Source: Bacteroidota bacterium (GTDB lineage Bacteria > Bacteroidota > Bacteroidia > B-17B0 > Aurantibacillaceae). From it: a stretch of DNA of 37,265 nucleotides. Location: contig JABDCR010000026.1 in the NCBI GenBank assembly GCA_013288015.1, positions 1-37,265 on the forward strand, written 5' to 3'. How positions within the stretch are numbered: the stretch's first letter is position 1; each line of letters opens with the position of its first letter. Both the position numbers and the translations under genes were made by a program. The notes under the pieces are model-generated. The model did no database searches and was not told the DNA's origin. It was given only the letters and a program-made list of their open reading frames with translations. This document shows, in pieces, positions 1 to 8,397 of this stretch.

Positions 1-357
1 AGCGGGCAGCTAAATTTTATTGATAAAGAAGGCGAATGGTTACCTGGTTTTGAAGTGCTTTTAGTTAATGGCCACACCGAAAGTATGATGCTTCCTTTAA
101 TCACATATAAAGAACGTAAAGTTTTATTTTGTGCTGATTTACTGCCCTCTGTAGGTCATTTACCTATTCCGTATGTAATGGGTTATGATGTTCGCCCCTT
201 AGAAACACTGAAAGAAAAAGAGCGCATTTTGCAACAAGCCGTAAGCCAAAACTGGACTTTGTTTTTTGAACACGATTCGGTTAATGAGGCTTGTAATTTA
301 GCTAATACAGAAAGAGGAATTAGAGCAAAAGATATTTATAAAATAAGCGAACTGTAA
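1..357 (+). CDS. MBL-fold metallohydrolase, C-terminal part (5' end outside window)
   Basis: The frame is open from base 1 and runs 118 codons to TAA, so the gene starts upstream of the window. The visible part looks like the C-terminal half of a metallo-beta-lactamase-fold hydrolase. It has a GHTES segment (metal-ligand histidine after a beta strand), then FCADLLPS with a candidate metal-bridging aspartate, and FFEHD with a candidate last metal-ligand histidine. This order (GH, AD, H) is that of the zinc/iron hydrolase superfamily. A GTG at 55 is in frame, but conserved sequence precedes it, so it is not the true start. The substrate cannot be inferred. It converges on the next gene with a 4-bp gap. 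The superfamily call is fairly safe; the N-terminal HxHxDH motif would lie outside the window. Confidence 0.75.
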   Translation, partial: SGQLNFIDKEGEWLPGFEVLLVNGHTESMMLPLITYKERKVLFCADLLPSVGHLPIPYVMGYDVRPLETLKEKERILQQAVSQNWTLFFEHDSVNEACNLANTERGIRAKDIYKISEL

Positions 358-361
358 GATT

Positions 362-973
362 TTATTTTTTTTCAGCAAACTCGTTGTGGGTTTTTACAAG
401 CAACCTAATATTGTCATAACCAAAGGTTCTATCTTCTATTTTTTTTACCAATTCTGTATCGGTTTGAAAAAAGAATGTGGCTGTTTCCTGAAACTTTTTA
501 GGCTTCACTTTCATTAAACTATTTGGGTCTTTTCTTTTCTGAAAAAAATATTCCAGGTTGTTTACATCCGGTTTGCCGTCTTTATCCTTATCTTTTGATT
601 TAGATAAAACTTCGCTTGTTGTTGAAACAAAAGAGGCGCTTACATAGCCAAATAAAATTACATCGCCATATTCTAAAATCTCCGCAAACTTTAATTTTCC
701 TTCTAAGCCAATTGGTAACGAACGAAAAAATTGTGTTCCCTTTTTACAATATTGTTTTATCTCGTCGGGTGTTTTGTTGTTTTCTCTTCCTTCGGCGTTT
801 ATAAAACTTATTTTATCACTATTAGCAACGCCCGCTGTATATTTTTTGTCTTTAATTTTTCCTTTGATTGTATCGCCCTTATTGGTTATAATATAACCAA
901 CTTCATAACCCTCTTGCGAAAAAGAAAGACAAGTGGCAAGCAAAAAAGCGCATATGAAAAAACATTTTTTCAT
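362..973 (-). CDS. secreted protein of unknown function
   Basis: 203 residues with a clear Sec signal peptide: MKK, a hydrophobic stretch, then LSFSQ near residue 20. The mature part begins with a YIITNKGDTIKGKI segment, a pattern I associate with secreted proteins of unknown function in Bacteroidota. It is mostly beta-strand-like with a lysine/aspartate-rich linker around residues 125-135. No catalytic motif is visible. It lies 9 bp downstream of hemL on the same strand and could be cotranscribed with it. The position near hemL is probably incidental. I do not assign a function. Confidence 0.7.
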   Translation of the reverse strand: MKKCFFICAFLLATCLSFSQEGYEVGYIITNKGDTIKGKIKDKKYTAGVANSDKISFINAEGRENNKTPDEIKQYCKKGTQFFRSLPIGLEGKLKFAEILEYGDVILFGYVSASFVSTTSEVLSKSKDKDKDGKPDVNNLEYFFQKRKDPNSLMKVKPKKFQETATFFFQTDTELVKKIEDRTFGYDNIRLLVKTHNEFAEKK

Positions 974-982
974 TATGTAAAA

Positions 983-2269
983 CTAAGCCTTTAAAACATC
1001 ACCAAAAAGTTTTATGGTTTTTTCGATGTCTTCTTTGCTGTGTGCCGCACAAACAAAACCAACCTCATACCCCGAAGGGCCAAAGTAAACTCCATGCTCG
1101 TGCCATTTATGATACAGTTCGTTAAATTGTTTTATTCCATCAGCACCAATCTCCTCTGCGCTGCGCACATGTTCTTTGTCTGAAAAAGAAAACCAAAATA
1201 TAGATGCAATTTGAAAGGCTTTAAACTTTATTCCTTTAGCTTTAAATTGTTGCTCTATACCCGCAACAAGCATTTTTGTTTTTGTTTCTAAATCAGTATA
1301 AAAATTTGGTTTCAAACACTCTGTTAGTTGTGCTATTCCGGCAGCCATAGCAACCGGATTTCCGCTTAATGTACCAGCCTGATAAACATTTCCTTCAGGA
1401 GAAATGTTGCTCATAATTTCTTTACTTGATGCGTACACGCCAACAGGAAAACCACCACCTATAATTTTACCGAAAGTCATAATATCAGGCTTGATATTAT
1501 AGTAGCCAGCAGCCCCTTCAAATCCAACGCGGAAACCGGAAATAACTTCATCAAAAATCAAAAGCGAACCATGCTTAGTACAAATATCGCGTAAGAATTG
1601 TAAAAACTCTTTTCGTTGTAAAAGCAAGCCGTTGTTGGCCGGAATTGGTTCGATAATTATACAAGCAATATCATTGCTATGTTCTTTAAAGGCTTGTTCA
1701 ACCGCAGCTTCACTGTCTAAAGAAACAACTAGTGTTTCGTTTACAAAACTTTGTGGAATACCAGCAGATGATGTGTTGCCAAAGGTTACTAAACCAGAGC
1801 CGGCTTTAACCAAAACAGAATCGGCATGACCATGAAAGCAACCTTCAAACTTTAAAATTTTGTTCCTTTTAGTATAACCGCGCGCCAACCTAATAGCACT
1901 CATTACAGCTTCGGTACCCGAGCTTACAAAACGCAATTTTTCAACGAACTTGTGGTTTGATATAATTAGTTCGGCTAATTCATTCTCCAACTCGGTAGGT
2001 GCACCAAATGATGTGCCGTTTTGCATAACCTCGGTAACTTTTTTTAGTACAGCATCATTTGCGTGTCCTAATATAAGTGGTCCCCAGCTGCCGCAATAAT
2101 CAATGTATTCGTTACCATCGGCATCCCAAATATGTGAGCCTTTACCTTTTTTAATAAACAACGGAACGCCGCCAACAGAGCGGAATGCACGAACGGGTGA
2201 GTTTACACCACCAGGAAAAAATGTTTTTGCTTTTTCAAACAACGCAGTCGATTTATCTTTTTTAAGCAT
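983..2269 (-). CDS. hemL: glutamate-1-semialdehyde 2,1-aminomutase
   Basis: 428 residues, the usual length. The enzyme is PLP-dependent and converts glutamate-1-semialdehyde to 5-aminolevulinate, the last step of the C5 route to tetrapyrroles, in the cytosol. The N-terminus has the family signature GGVNSPVRAF (about 20-29). The PLP region shows SSGTEAVMSA (about 116-125), a substrate-binding EGCFHGHAD segment, an aspartate in FDEVISGFR (about 239-247), and the Schiff-base lysine in FGKIIGGGFP (Lys268). The ATG at 2269 gives the expected N-terminus. It is divergent from the serine hydrolase gene and may be cotranscribed with the small secreted protein downstream. It implies heme synthesis from glutamyl-tRNA, as in most bacteria outside the Alphaproteobacteria. 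Confidence 0.96.
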   Translation of the reverse strand: MLKKDKSTALFEKAKTFFPGGVNSPVRAFRSVGGVPLFIKKGKGSHIWDADGNEYIDYCGSWGPLILGHANDAVLKKVTEVMQNGTSFGAPTELENELAELIISNHKFVEKLRFVSSGTEAVMSAIRLARGYTKRNKILKFEGCFHGHADSVLVKAGSGLVTFGNTSSAGIPQSFVNETLVVSLDSEAAVEQAFKEHSNDIACIIIEPIPANNGLLLQRKEFLQFLRDICTKHGSLLIFDEVISGFRVGFEGAAGYYNIKPDIMTFGKIIGGGFPVGVYASSKEIMSNISPEGNVYQAGTLSGNPVAMAAGIAQLTECLKPNFYTDLETKTKMLVAGIEQQFKAKGIKFKAFQIASIFWFSFSDKEHVRSAEEIGADGIKQFNELYHKWHEHGVYFGPSGYEVGFVCAAHSKEDIEKTIKLFGDVLKA

Positions 2270-2387
2270 ACTTCTATAAAGTGTTAATGTTCATTAAACG
2301 GTTAATTAATAAATGTTGGCTGGTGTTATTCGTCGTAATTTTTTGCAAAATTGCACATTAGTTTTTAATTATGCGACTTATAAAGTA

Positions 2388-3551
2388 ATGCGTTTATTGT
2401 TTATAGCTATATTAAGTGTTTGTTTGATTGCTTTGGCATCTTATATTGGCATTGGCAAGCCTTCAAATACATTAAAAACAACCAACGTTGTTAAACACTC
2501 CGAAAAACCAGTATCACCCCCCACCCTTTCAAAAAAATTGCAAAAAAAACAGTTTGTTTTAGACTCTATTTTCAGCTCCGATTTTAAAAAAGGTGTATTT
2601 AATGGTTGTGTGGCAGTTTCACATCATGATACGCTTATTTATCAAAGTGCTATGGGTTTTGAGAATATTGTTTGTAAAAAAAATCTTTGCAATGAGTCTG
2701 TTTTTCAATTAGCCTCAGTAAGTAAAATGTTTACAGCTGTTGCCATACTTAAGTTGGTTGAGCAAAATAAACTTGCGCTAAAAGATAACATTAAAAAATA
2801 TTTTCCTGATTTTCCGTACCAAAACATTACGATAGAAAATCTGCTTTCACACACTAGTGGCATACCAAACTATCTTTATTTTTATTACCATCTTCCTAAG
2901 CAAACTGATATACTTACAAACGCAGCGGTTTTAGATTTACTTACTACAAATAAACCGGCGGTATATTTTAAACCCGGCAGACGTTTTCAGTATAACAACA
3001 CTAACTATGTTTTGTTGGCCTTATTGGTTGAAAAACTAAGCGGACAAAGTTTTCAGGCTTTTGTAAAACAAAATATTTTTGATGTTTGTGGCATGAACAA
3101 CAGTTGTTTTTTTAGCGTAACAGATACTTTAAAAAATCAAGCCCTTGCTTTCGATTATCGAAAACGCCCGATTGGTACCGATGAGTTTGATTGGGTGGTT
3201 GGAGACAAAGGTGTTTGTTCTACACCACAAGACATGCTTTTATTTGGAAAAAATTTGTTTGAGGGTAAGGTGATTTCTAACATAAATGAAGCCATTAAAC
3301 CTCGTGCACGCACTGGTTACGGAAGGTTTTATGGCTTAGGTTTTCGTATAAATCCTAATGGAGGGGATACCATTATATTTCACAATGGTTGGTGGCACGG
3401 CTATCGCACCGCATTCCAGTATCGTAAATCCGATAAAACTATTATGGCCATTTTAAGCAATCGCTTAGATAAAAACGTTTATCAAACCGCACGCATTTTC
3501 AATGCGTTAGACAATAAAATTGGGACAAAAGACGAGGGTGACTCTGAGTAA
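2388..3551 (+). CDS. serine hydrolase, beta-lactamase class C/PBP-like
   Basis: 387 residues from the ATG at 2388. I prefer it because it opens directly with a hydrophobic signal/anchor (MRLLFIAILSVCLIALASYI); the frame continues upstream to 2313 but that 25-residue stretch has no signal character. The mature domain has the serine-hydrolase triad motifs of the class C/PBP4-like family: SxxK as SVSK (Ser110, Lys113), YxN as YNN (202-204), and an HNG segment near residue 340 in place of KTG. The SHTSGIPNY segment (about 154-162) is also typical. The protein probably acts in the periplasm or at the membrane surface on peptidoglycan or another ester/amide. The sequence does not separate a beta-lactamase from an esterase or D,D-peptidase; the family contains all of these. 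Confidence 0.88.
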   Translation: MRLLFIAILSVCLIALASYIGIGKPSNTLKTTNVVKHSEKPVSPPTLSKKLQKKQFVLDSIFSSDFKKGVFNGCVAVSHHDTLIYQSAMGFENIVCKKNLCNESVFQLASVSKMFTAVAILKLVEQNKLALKDNIKKYFPDFPYQNITIENLLSHTSGIPNYLYFYYHLPKQTDILTNAAVLDLLTTNKPAVYFKPGRRFQYNNTNYVLLALLVEKLSGQSFQAFVKQNIFDVCGMNNSCFFSVTDTLKNQALAFDYRKRPIGTDEFDWVVGDKGVCSTPQDMLLFGKNLFEGKVISNINEAIKPRARTGYGRFYGLGFRINPNGGDTIIFHNGWWHGYRTAFQYRKSDKTIMAILSNRLDKNVYQTARIFNALDNKIGTKDEGDSE

Positions 3552-3646
3552 TTAGCCTTAACTCATCTTTAAAAAACACAAATACAGCTAATTAATTATT
3601 TGTTAATAACAAAATTTGTGTACCTTAAACCTCTCATTTCTGCCCT

Positions 3647-4726
3647 GTGATAAAATTTATACTTCGAAAAATATTTTACGGTTTTGTAGTGTTGTTGGGT
3701 GTAATTACCGCTATCTTCTTTTTATTTAATGTACTACCCGGAGACCCAGCTACGGTATTGCTCGGGCAACGAGCCAACAAAGATGCGGTTGAGGCAATTA
3801 ACCGCGATTTAGGTAGAGATAAACCCATTGTTACACAGTATTTTATTTACCTGAATGATTTGTCACCTATCTCATTTCATAATGAAAATGATAGAAAAAG
3901 TGGTTTTTATTTAGACCCTGAAAAATATTCTTACACCTATTTGTTTTCACTTGGCGAGAATGATTGTGTAGTTTTAAAATCACCTTATTTCAGAAGGTCA
4001 TATATAACCAAAAGAAAGGTATCTGAAATTATTATTGAAACCCTACCCGAAACAGCGGTGTTAGCGGTCAGTTCAATTATACTGGCAACCATTGTGGGCA
4101 TATTTTTAGGGGTTGTTGCCGCCATTAAAAAAGACACTTTTTTTGATAGATTGGCCCTTGTGCTTTCAGCCTTAGGAATGTCGGCACCCTCTTTTTTTGT
4201 GGGCGTAATTATTGCCTGGTTGTTTGGCTATGTGTTAGCTGATTATACTGGACTCCGAACGATAGGAAGTTTATACGAATATGATGACTATACCGGCGAA
4301 AAATATTTAAGTTTAAAGAACTTAATACTTCCCACCATCACACTAGGCATGCGACCATTAGCTATTGTGGTGCAGTTAATGCGCAGCTCATTATTAGATG
4401 TTTTATCACAAGATTATATCCGTACAGCAAAAGCAAAGGGTTTAAATTTTTATAAGATTATAATGAAGCATGCGCTTAAAAATGCTTTAAATCCTGTGGT
4501 TACAGCTATTTCGGGTTGGTTTGCAGGCTTAATGGCGGGTGCGGTTTTTGTTGAAATTGTATTTAGCTGGAAAGGCATTGGCTATGAGGTTTTTGATGCA
4601 CTTACTAAAAACGACTTACCCGTAGTAATGGGTGCAACCCTTGTATTTGCTACTTTTTTTGTAGTTACCAATATTGTGGTAGATGTTATTTATGGCATTT
4701 TAGATCCACGCATTAGAGTAAAATAA
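3647..4726 (+). CDS. ABC transporter permease, DppB/OppB family
   Basis: 359 residues from a GTG start at 3647. The first membrane segment and the following LPGDPA motif are typical of peptide/nickel ABC permeases. The EAA loop that contacts the ATPase is visible as AKAKGLNFYKIIMKHALKNA (near residue 265), followed by NPVVT. About six membrane helices are apparent, with a longer than usual soluble stretch (about residues 68-130) between helix 1 and the rest. The partner permease (DppC), ATPases and binding protein are not adjacent. It is followed after 3 bp by tpiA and seems to lead a four-gene cluster. Family assignment is firm; the transported substrate is unknown. Confidence 0.9.
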   Translation: MIKFILRKIFYGFVVLLGVITAIFFLFNVLPGDPATVLLGQRANKDAVEAINRDLGRDKPIVTQYFIYLNDLSPISFHNENDRKSGFYLDPEKYSYTYLFSLGENDCVVLKSPYFRRSYITKRKVSEIIIETLPETAVLAVSSIILATIVGIFLGVVAAIKKDTFFDRLALVLSALGMSAPSFFVGVIIAWLFGYVLADYTGLRTIGSLYEYDDYTGEKYLSLKNLILPTITLGMRPLAIVVQLMRSSLLDVLSQDYIRTAKAKGLNFYKIIMKHALKNALNPVVTAISGWFAGLMAGAVFVEIVFSWKGIGYEVFDALTKNDLPVVMGATLVFATFFVVTNIVVDVIYGILDPRIRVK

Positions 4727-4729
4727 TAT

Positions 4730-5482
4730 ATGCGCAAAAAAATTGTTGCTGCTAACTGGAAAATGAATAAAACCTTACAAGAGGGTAAAACCCTTGTAAA
4801 TGCTATTATTTCCGGTAATTCAAATGTTGATGTAACAAAAATAATTTTCCCCCCTAGCCTATTTGTTACTGAGTTTGCTTCTTCAATAAAAGAAAATGCA
4901 GGCTTTTTTGTTGGCGCACAAAACTGCTATCATACTGAAAGTGGTGCCTTTACGGGCGAAATAAGTGCTTCTGCTATTGCATCTTGTGGAGCAACCCATA
5001 TTATTATTGGTCATTCTGAGCGCAGGCAATATTTTCATGAAACCGCAGAACAACTAAAGCAAAAAGTAAACCTTGCATTAAAACATAAGCTGGTTGCTGT
5101 TTATTGTGTGGGCGAAAAATTAAACGAACGTCAAACCAATCATTACTTTACGGCGGTAAAAAATCAGCTGCAGGAGGTTATCTTCCATTTATCTGAAAGT
5201 GAAATTAAAAACATTGTTATAGCTTATGAGCCTGTTTGGGCAATTGGTACAGGTTTAACCGCCAGTCCTGAACAAGCGCAGGAAATGCATGCCTTTATTC
5301 GCCTAGCTGCGGCCGAAAAATATGGAATAAGCATTGCCAACCAAATAAGTATTTTATACGGGGGAAGCTGTAATGCTAAAAATGCTAAAGAACTCTTTGC
5401 TTGTGCAGATGTGGATGGTGGTTTGATTGGTGGAGCATCTTTGGTTGCCGAAGAGTTTCTACAAATTACCAATTCATTTTAA
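4730..5482 (+). CDS. tpiA: triose-phosphate isomerase
   Basis: 250 residues, standard length for this TIM-barrel enzyme. It interconverts dihydroxyacetone phosphate and glyceraldehyde 3-phosphate in glycolysis and gluconeogenesis. All key residues are present: Lys11 in ANWKMN, the electrophile His95 in IIGHSERR, the catalytic base Glu167 in AYEPVWAIGTG, and the phosphate-gripping YGGSCNAKN near the C-terminus. The ATG at 4730 lies 3 bp after the permease stop and the gene ends 3 bp before prmA, so translation is probably coupled within one transcript. Nothing unusual in the protein. Confidence 0.98.
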   Translation: MRKKIVAANWKMNKTLQEGKTLVNAIISGNSNVDVTKIIFPPSLFVTEFASSIKENAGFFVGAQNCYHTESGAFTGEISASAIASCGATHIIIGHSERRQYFHETAEQLKQKVNLALKHKLVAVYCVGEKLNERQTNHYFTAVKNQLQEVIFHLSESEIKNIVIAYEPVWAIGTGLTASPEQAQEMHAFIRLAAAEKYGISIANQISILYGGSCNAKNAKELFACADVDGGLIGGASLVAEEFLQITNSF

Positions 5483-5485
5483 TAT

Positions 5486-6319
5486 ATGGAGTACATATGT
5501 GTTTCTTTTAAAGTAACCCCACCCGAACCCGGTAGCGAGATTTTGGCTTCCTATTTAGCCGAAGAAAACTTTGAGAGCTTTGTGCATAACGAGCAAGGTT
5601 TCGAAGCTTTTATTCAGCAACCTTTGTATGACGAAACTGTTTTACAAAACCTGTCTGCTCAATTTCCTGAAATAAAATTTACGCATACTATACAAAATAT
5701 CAAGCAACAAAACTGGAACGAAACTTGGGAGAAAAGTTTTAATCCGGTTGTTATAGAAAATTACTGCAGCATTCGTGCACCATTTCACCCTGCCGCTACC
5801 CCACCCTTATTAGATATTATTATTGAGCCTAAAATGTCTTTTGGCACTGGTCATCACCAAACAACCTGGTTAATGACTAAGGCTCTTTTTGAGAACGATA
5901 TTAAGGGTAAGTCTGTTTTAGATGTTGGTTGCGGAACGGGCGTTTTAGCAATCGTAGCAAAAAAATTGGGCGCAAGTGTTGTTGTGGGTTTTGACATTGA
6001 TGAATGGAGCATTGAAAACTCGCGTGAAAACAGAAAAGTAAATGGCTTTTCAAGAACGGATATTGATTTTTTTCAAGGAACGATACAAAAGATTGAAAAT
6101 CAATTATTTGACTTGGTTTTGGCTAATATTAATAAAAACATCCTTCTGAAAGAGATGAAAAACTATTTTGATGTTTTAAATAAAGGTGGGAAGCTTTTTC
6201 TTAGTGGTTTTTTTGAGTTGGATGCTAAAGATATAATAGCGGCCGCAGAAAAAACGGGATTACATTTTATTAAACAAGAAACCAAAAACGAATGGGCTAC
6301 CCTTTCTTTCGTAAAATAG
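5486..6319 (+). CDS. prmA: ribosomal protein L11 methyltransferase
   Basis: 277 residues, slightly shorter than the E. coli enzyme (293). It trimethylates ribosomal protein L11 using S-adenosylmethionine. The N-terminal ~115 residues form the L11-recognition part; the linker carries the family motif MSFGTGHHQTT (about 117-127). The SAM-binding motif I is LDVGCGTGVLAIVAKKLGA, and LANINKNILL is the post-strand-4 motif of PrmA. It starts 3 bp after tpiA and overlaps the following barrel gene by 28 bp. The downstream overlap suggests translational coupling. Confidence 0.95.
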   Translation: MEYICVSFKVTPPEPGSEILASYLAEENFESFVHNEQGFEAFIQQPLYDETVLQNLSAQFPEIKFTHTIQNIKQQNWNETWEKSFNPVVIENYCSIRAPFHPAATPPLLDIIIEPKMSFGTGHHQTTWLMTKALFENDIKGKSVLDVGCGTGVLAIVAKKLGASVVVGFDIDEWSIENSRENRKVNGFSRTDIDFFQGTIQKIENQLFDLVLANINKNILLKEMKNYFDVLNKGGKLFLSGFFELDAKDIIAAAEKTGLHFIKQETKNEWATLSFVK

Positions 6320-7191
6320 TTTTTGGTTTAATCCTACTTCTACCCTCTTATAAAGGGGTTTCTCAGCCTTATGTAGATGTCATAAATACAAGTGCTCAAT
6401 CGCTTCAAAGTAATTATAAAGACGCTTTAAATAGCAAAAACACCACCACCAATTACTTTCTAAATCTTACTATTCCTTTAGTTCTAGATTCCCAAAATAC
6501 AATCATCATTCGCTTTTATGGTGAGAATTTAAGGACGACAATCAAGAATGATTTATTTACCCAAACAAACAACCTCTACTCCACGCTTTTGCCAATAGGT
6601 TTACAACATGAAACCAAGAATAAAAAATGGAAATTTATGGGTTTAGTTATGCCTAAATTAAGTTCCGATTTTAAAGCCAAAATAAGCTCTTACGATTTGC
6701 AGGTTGGGGGTTATGGATTAGCTACTTATGCCATAAATAAAAAACTTAGGATTAAAGCCGGACTTTTTTATAATAAAGAATTCTTCGGAAATTTTTTTGT
6801 TCCGCTTTTTGCCATTGATTGGGATGCTACAGATAGGCTAAAATTGTATGGAGTTTTACCCACCACTTACCGAATTGAGTATGCCGTTGTAAAACAAAAA
6901 ATATACACGGGGCTGGCTTTTAAATCTTATACTAGGTCTTACAGACTGAATGATGGAAACCATGATTATGTAAAGAACGCTGAGCTGCAAGCAAGGGCGT
7001 TTATAGACGTTTATATCAAAAAGAAATTTGTTTTGTTTGCTGAGTTTGGTAGAACAATTGGTTACAGTCCACTAGCCTATTTATACCAAACCAAAACCGA
7101 GGCGCAGTATATTCCTATCTATACTAAGATACAAGATGCCTTCTTTTTTAATGTGGGATTAGCCCTAAGAATTAGGAGCGATTTCAAATAA
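6292..7191 (+). CDS. outer-membrane beta-barrel protein, DUF6268-like
   Basis: 299 residues starting inside the 3' end of prmA (28-bp overlap). No alternative start lies close to the end of prmA, so the overlapping ATG at 6292 is chosen. A signal peptide (IVFGLILLLPSYKGVSQ) ends near residue 25. The rest alternates short amphipathic strands and ends in LALRIRSDFK, consistent with an outer-membrane barrel. The GLFYNKEFFGNFFVPLFAID segment resembles the DUF6268 family of Bacteroidota barrels as I remember it; this is recognition by eye. Function unknown. Last gene of the permease-tpiA-prmA cluster. Confidence 0.7.
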   Translation: MGYPFFRKIVFGLILLLPSYKGVSQPYVDVINTSAQSLQSNYKDALNSKNTTTNYFLNLTIPLVLDSQNTIIIRFYGENLRTTIKNDLFTQTNNLYSTLLPIGLQHETKNKKWKFMGLVMPKLSSDFKAKISSYDLQVGGYGLATYAINKKLRIKAGLFYNKEFFGNFFVPLFAIDWDATDRLKLYGVLPTTYRIEYAVVKQKIYTGLAFKSYTRSYRLNDGNHDYVKNAELQARAFIDVYIKKKFVLFAEFGRTIGYSPLAYLYQTKTEAQYIPIYTKIQDAFFFNVGLALRIRSDFK

Positions 7192-7223
7192 AAAACGCGC
7201 CACAGGGAATAACCTTCTCTTTT

Positions 7224-7239
7224 GGTTCCACGTGAAACA
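7224..7239 (+). other. parS-like ParB-binding site 1
   Basis: GGTTCCACGTGAAACA matches the bacterial parS consensus TGTTTCACGTGAAACA at 14 of 16 positions, including the CACGTG core and the GTT/AAC arms. It lies in the non-coding gap downstream of the barrel gene. It is one of three such sites in 1.2 kb. ParB binds parS to load SMC and segregate the origin region. Confidence 0.8.
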
Positions 7240-7251
7240 AATTATACTTTC
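7225..7251. repeat. 27-bp direct repeat, copy 1 (contains parS)
   Basis: This stretch and 7463-7489 agree at 26 of 27 positions. The match extends 11-12 bases past parS into a TTATACTTTC segment. In the second copy that extension is the 3' end of the methyltransferase coding region (stop plus last codons). Looser similarity continues on both sides (an A-run followed by CGCCA-AGG before parS, and AAAACAT after it), so the repeat looks like the core of an older ~238-bp tandem duplication. Confidence 0.75.
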
Positions 7252-7262
7252 ATAAAACATTT

Positions 7263-7346
7263 TTATAGTCGAAGGATCACTAGTTGGTTTTCGGTTAATG
7301 TATCGGCCTTTTGTTGTGCTTTTAAACGTGAATTAAAACACAGGAA
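7263..7346 (-). pseudogene. possible decayed tail of a methyltransferase paralog
   Basis: In the minus strand this 27-codon stretch ends in ENQLVILRL-stop, preceded by SRLKAQQKAD. The intact methyltransferase next door ends SSQIYVFRKV-stop, preceded by SNVKANKTGK. Spacing and hydrophobic pattern agree loosely, and the tail sits in the same relation to a parS copy as the intact gene does to its own parS (copies 238 bp apart). An in-frame stop cuts the stretch at its upstream end. I infer a leftover of a tandem duplication; residue similarity alone would be too weak. Confidence 0.35.
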
Positions 7347-7431
7347 TTAAACTAAATAAATATAGGTGAGACAAAATACCTATTCAAAACTGGGGCCTAT
7401 AGTAAGGCCTTAGGAATAATTTAAAATAAAA

Positions 7432-7462
7432 AATCCCGCCATAGGCAGGATTCTATTTTTTA
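7432..7462. terminator. probable bidirectional intrinsic terminator
   Basis: A hairpin with arms AATCCCGCC (7432-7440) and GGCAGGATT (7444-7452) and an ATA loop has one mismatched pair. It is flanked by an A-rich run on the left and by a run of Ts (7455-7461) on the right, so it could end transcription from both sides. It lies just past the 3' end of the minus-strand methyltransferase gene, separated from it by parS site 2. Confidence 0.65.
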
Positions 7463-7477
7463 GTTCCACGTGAAACA
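7462..7477 (+). other. parS-like ParB-binding site 2
   Basis: AGTTCCACGTGAAACA matches the parS consensus at 14 of 16 positions. It ends 2 bp before the stop codon (on the complementary strand) of the methyltransferase gene. It is exactly the reverse complement of site 3, so the methyltransferase gene is bracketed by two identical sites in opposite orientation. Confidence 0.82.
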
Positions 7478-7489
7478 ATTTATACTTTC
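7463..7489. repeat. 27-bp direct repeat, copy 2 (contains parS)
   Basis: Second copy of the repeat at 7225-7251, 26 of 27 positions identical. Its right end (7480-7489) is inside the methyltransferase coding region, which polarises the event: the coding copy is the likely source and the copy at 7225 the derived one. Confidence 0.75.
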
Positions 7490-8376
7490 CGAAAAACATA
7501 TATCTGGCTAGAGAATTCCTTACCTGTTTTGTTGGCCTTAACATTTGACATTAAACCCCTTATAAATGCTTTTACGAGTCCTGTGTTACCGGTTTTATAC
7601 CTTTCACTAAGCATAGATACGTAGAAGGAATCAAACACCATAGGAAGTGTTTTCTCTAATTTAAATCCATTATCAGAGAAAAGCTTGGTCATGTTTTTTG
7701 GTTCAAAATGCCATAGGTGGCGGGGCAAATCATAAGCCGCCCAAAACTCTTTGTAGTATTTTGCATCATGGCTTTCCGGGTTGGGAACAGCCACTATAAA
7801 AACCCCTTTATCCTTTAATGCACCTCTAAGTGAATTAATCGTCTCCTTTAAATCAGGTACATGCTCTAAAACATGCCAGGCTGTTATCGCATCGAAACCA
7901 GAAAACAAATTGCTTTTCTGTGCCTCTGTTAATGATGAGAAAGATGAAATTCCGAACTTTTCAGCCATTACTTTGCGCGCAGTTTCATCCGGCTCAATTC
8001 CTAATGCATCCCACTTGTTGGTTTTGCAAGTGTTTAAAAAGGCTCCGGTTCCACAACCATAATCCAATATTTTGCCGCTTTTAAGTTTTGTGTGCTGTAT
8101 AACGAGCTGAAGTTTTTTAAGTAAAGTATAAGATCTAACGCCGTGATAAAGTTTATTCACTAGACCCTTTTTGGTATCTGAATGTGATACATAATCTTCA
8201 GCCATATAGTACTTTCCCAAATCAACATCTTCCGGGCGGGGAGAGGTGAACTTAAAATTACACTCAGAACAGCGTTGTATTTGGAATTCCTTTTGAGAAA
8301 CGGTATAGTCTTTACAAACTAAAAAAGGCTCAACTTTAGTTGAACCGCAGATTAAACATGTGCCAATTTCTTTCAT
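7480..8376 (-). CDS. class I SAM-dependent methyltransferase with N-terminal zinc ribbon
   Basis: 298 residues. The N-terminal ~45 residues carry CLIC and CSEC pairs (Cys7/10 and Cys36/39), a probable zinc ribbon. The central domain is a Rossmann methyltransferase: ILDYGCGTGAFL is the SAM-binding motif I, ITAWHVLEHVPD the post-II region, and AVPNPES precedes DLPRHLWHFEP, typical of the Methyltransf_11/23 group often found with polysaccharide and envelope genes. The acceptor is unknown. It lies 35 bp downstream of mnmG on the same strand, with a parS-like site in the gap and another just past its stop. Confidence 0.85.
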   Translation of the reverse strand: MKEIGTCLICGSTKVEPFLVCKDYTVSQKEFQIQRCSECNFKFTSPRPEDVDLGKYYMAEDYVSHSDTKKGLVNKLYHGVRSYTLLKKLQLVIQHTKLKSGKILDYGCGTGAFLNTCKTNKWDALGIEPDETARKVMAEKFGISSFSSLTEAQKSNLFSGFDAITAWHVLEHVPDLKETINSLRGALKDKGVFIVAVPNPESHDAKYYKEFWAAYDLPRHLWHFEPKNMTKLFSDNGFKLEKTLPMVFDSFYVSMLSERYKTGNTGLVKAFIRGLMSNVKANKTGKEFSSQIYVFRKV

Positions 8377-8397
8377 ATTTTACATTTAACGAATTAA

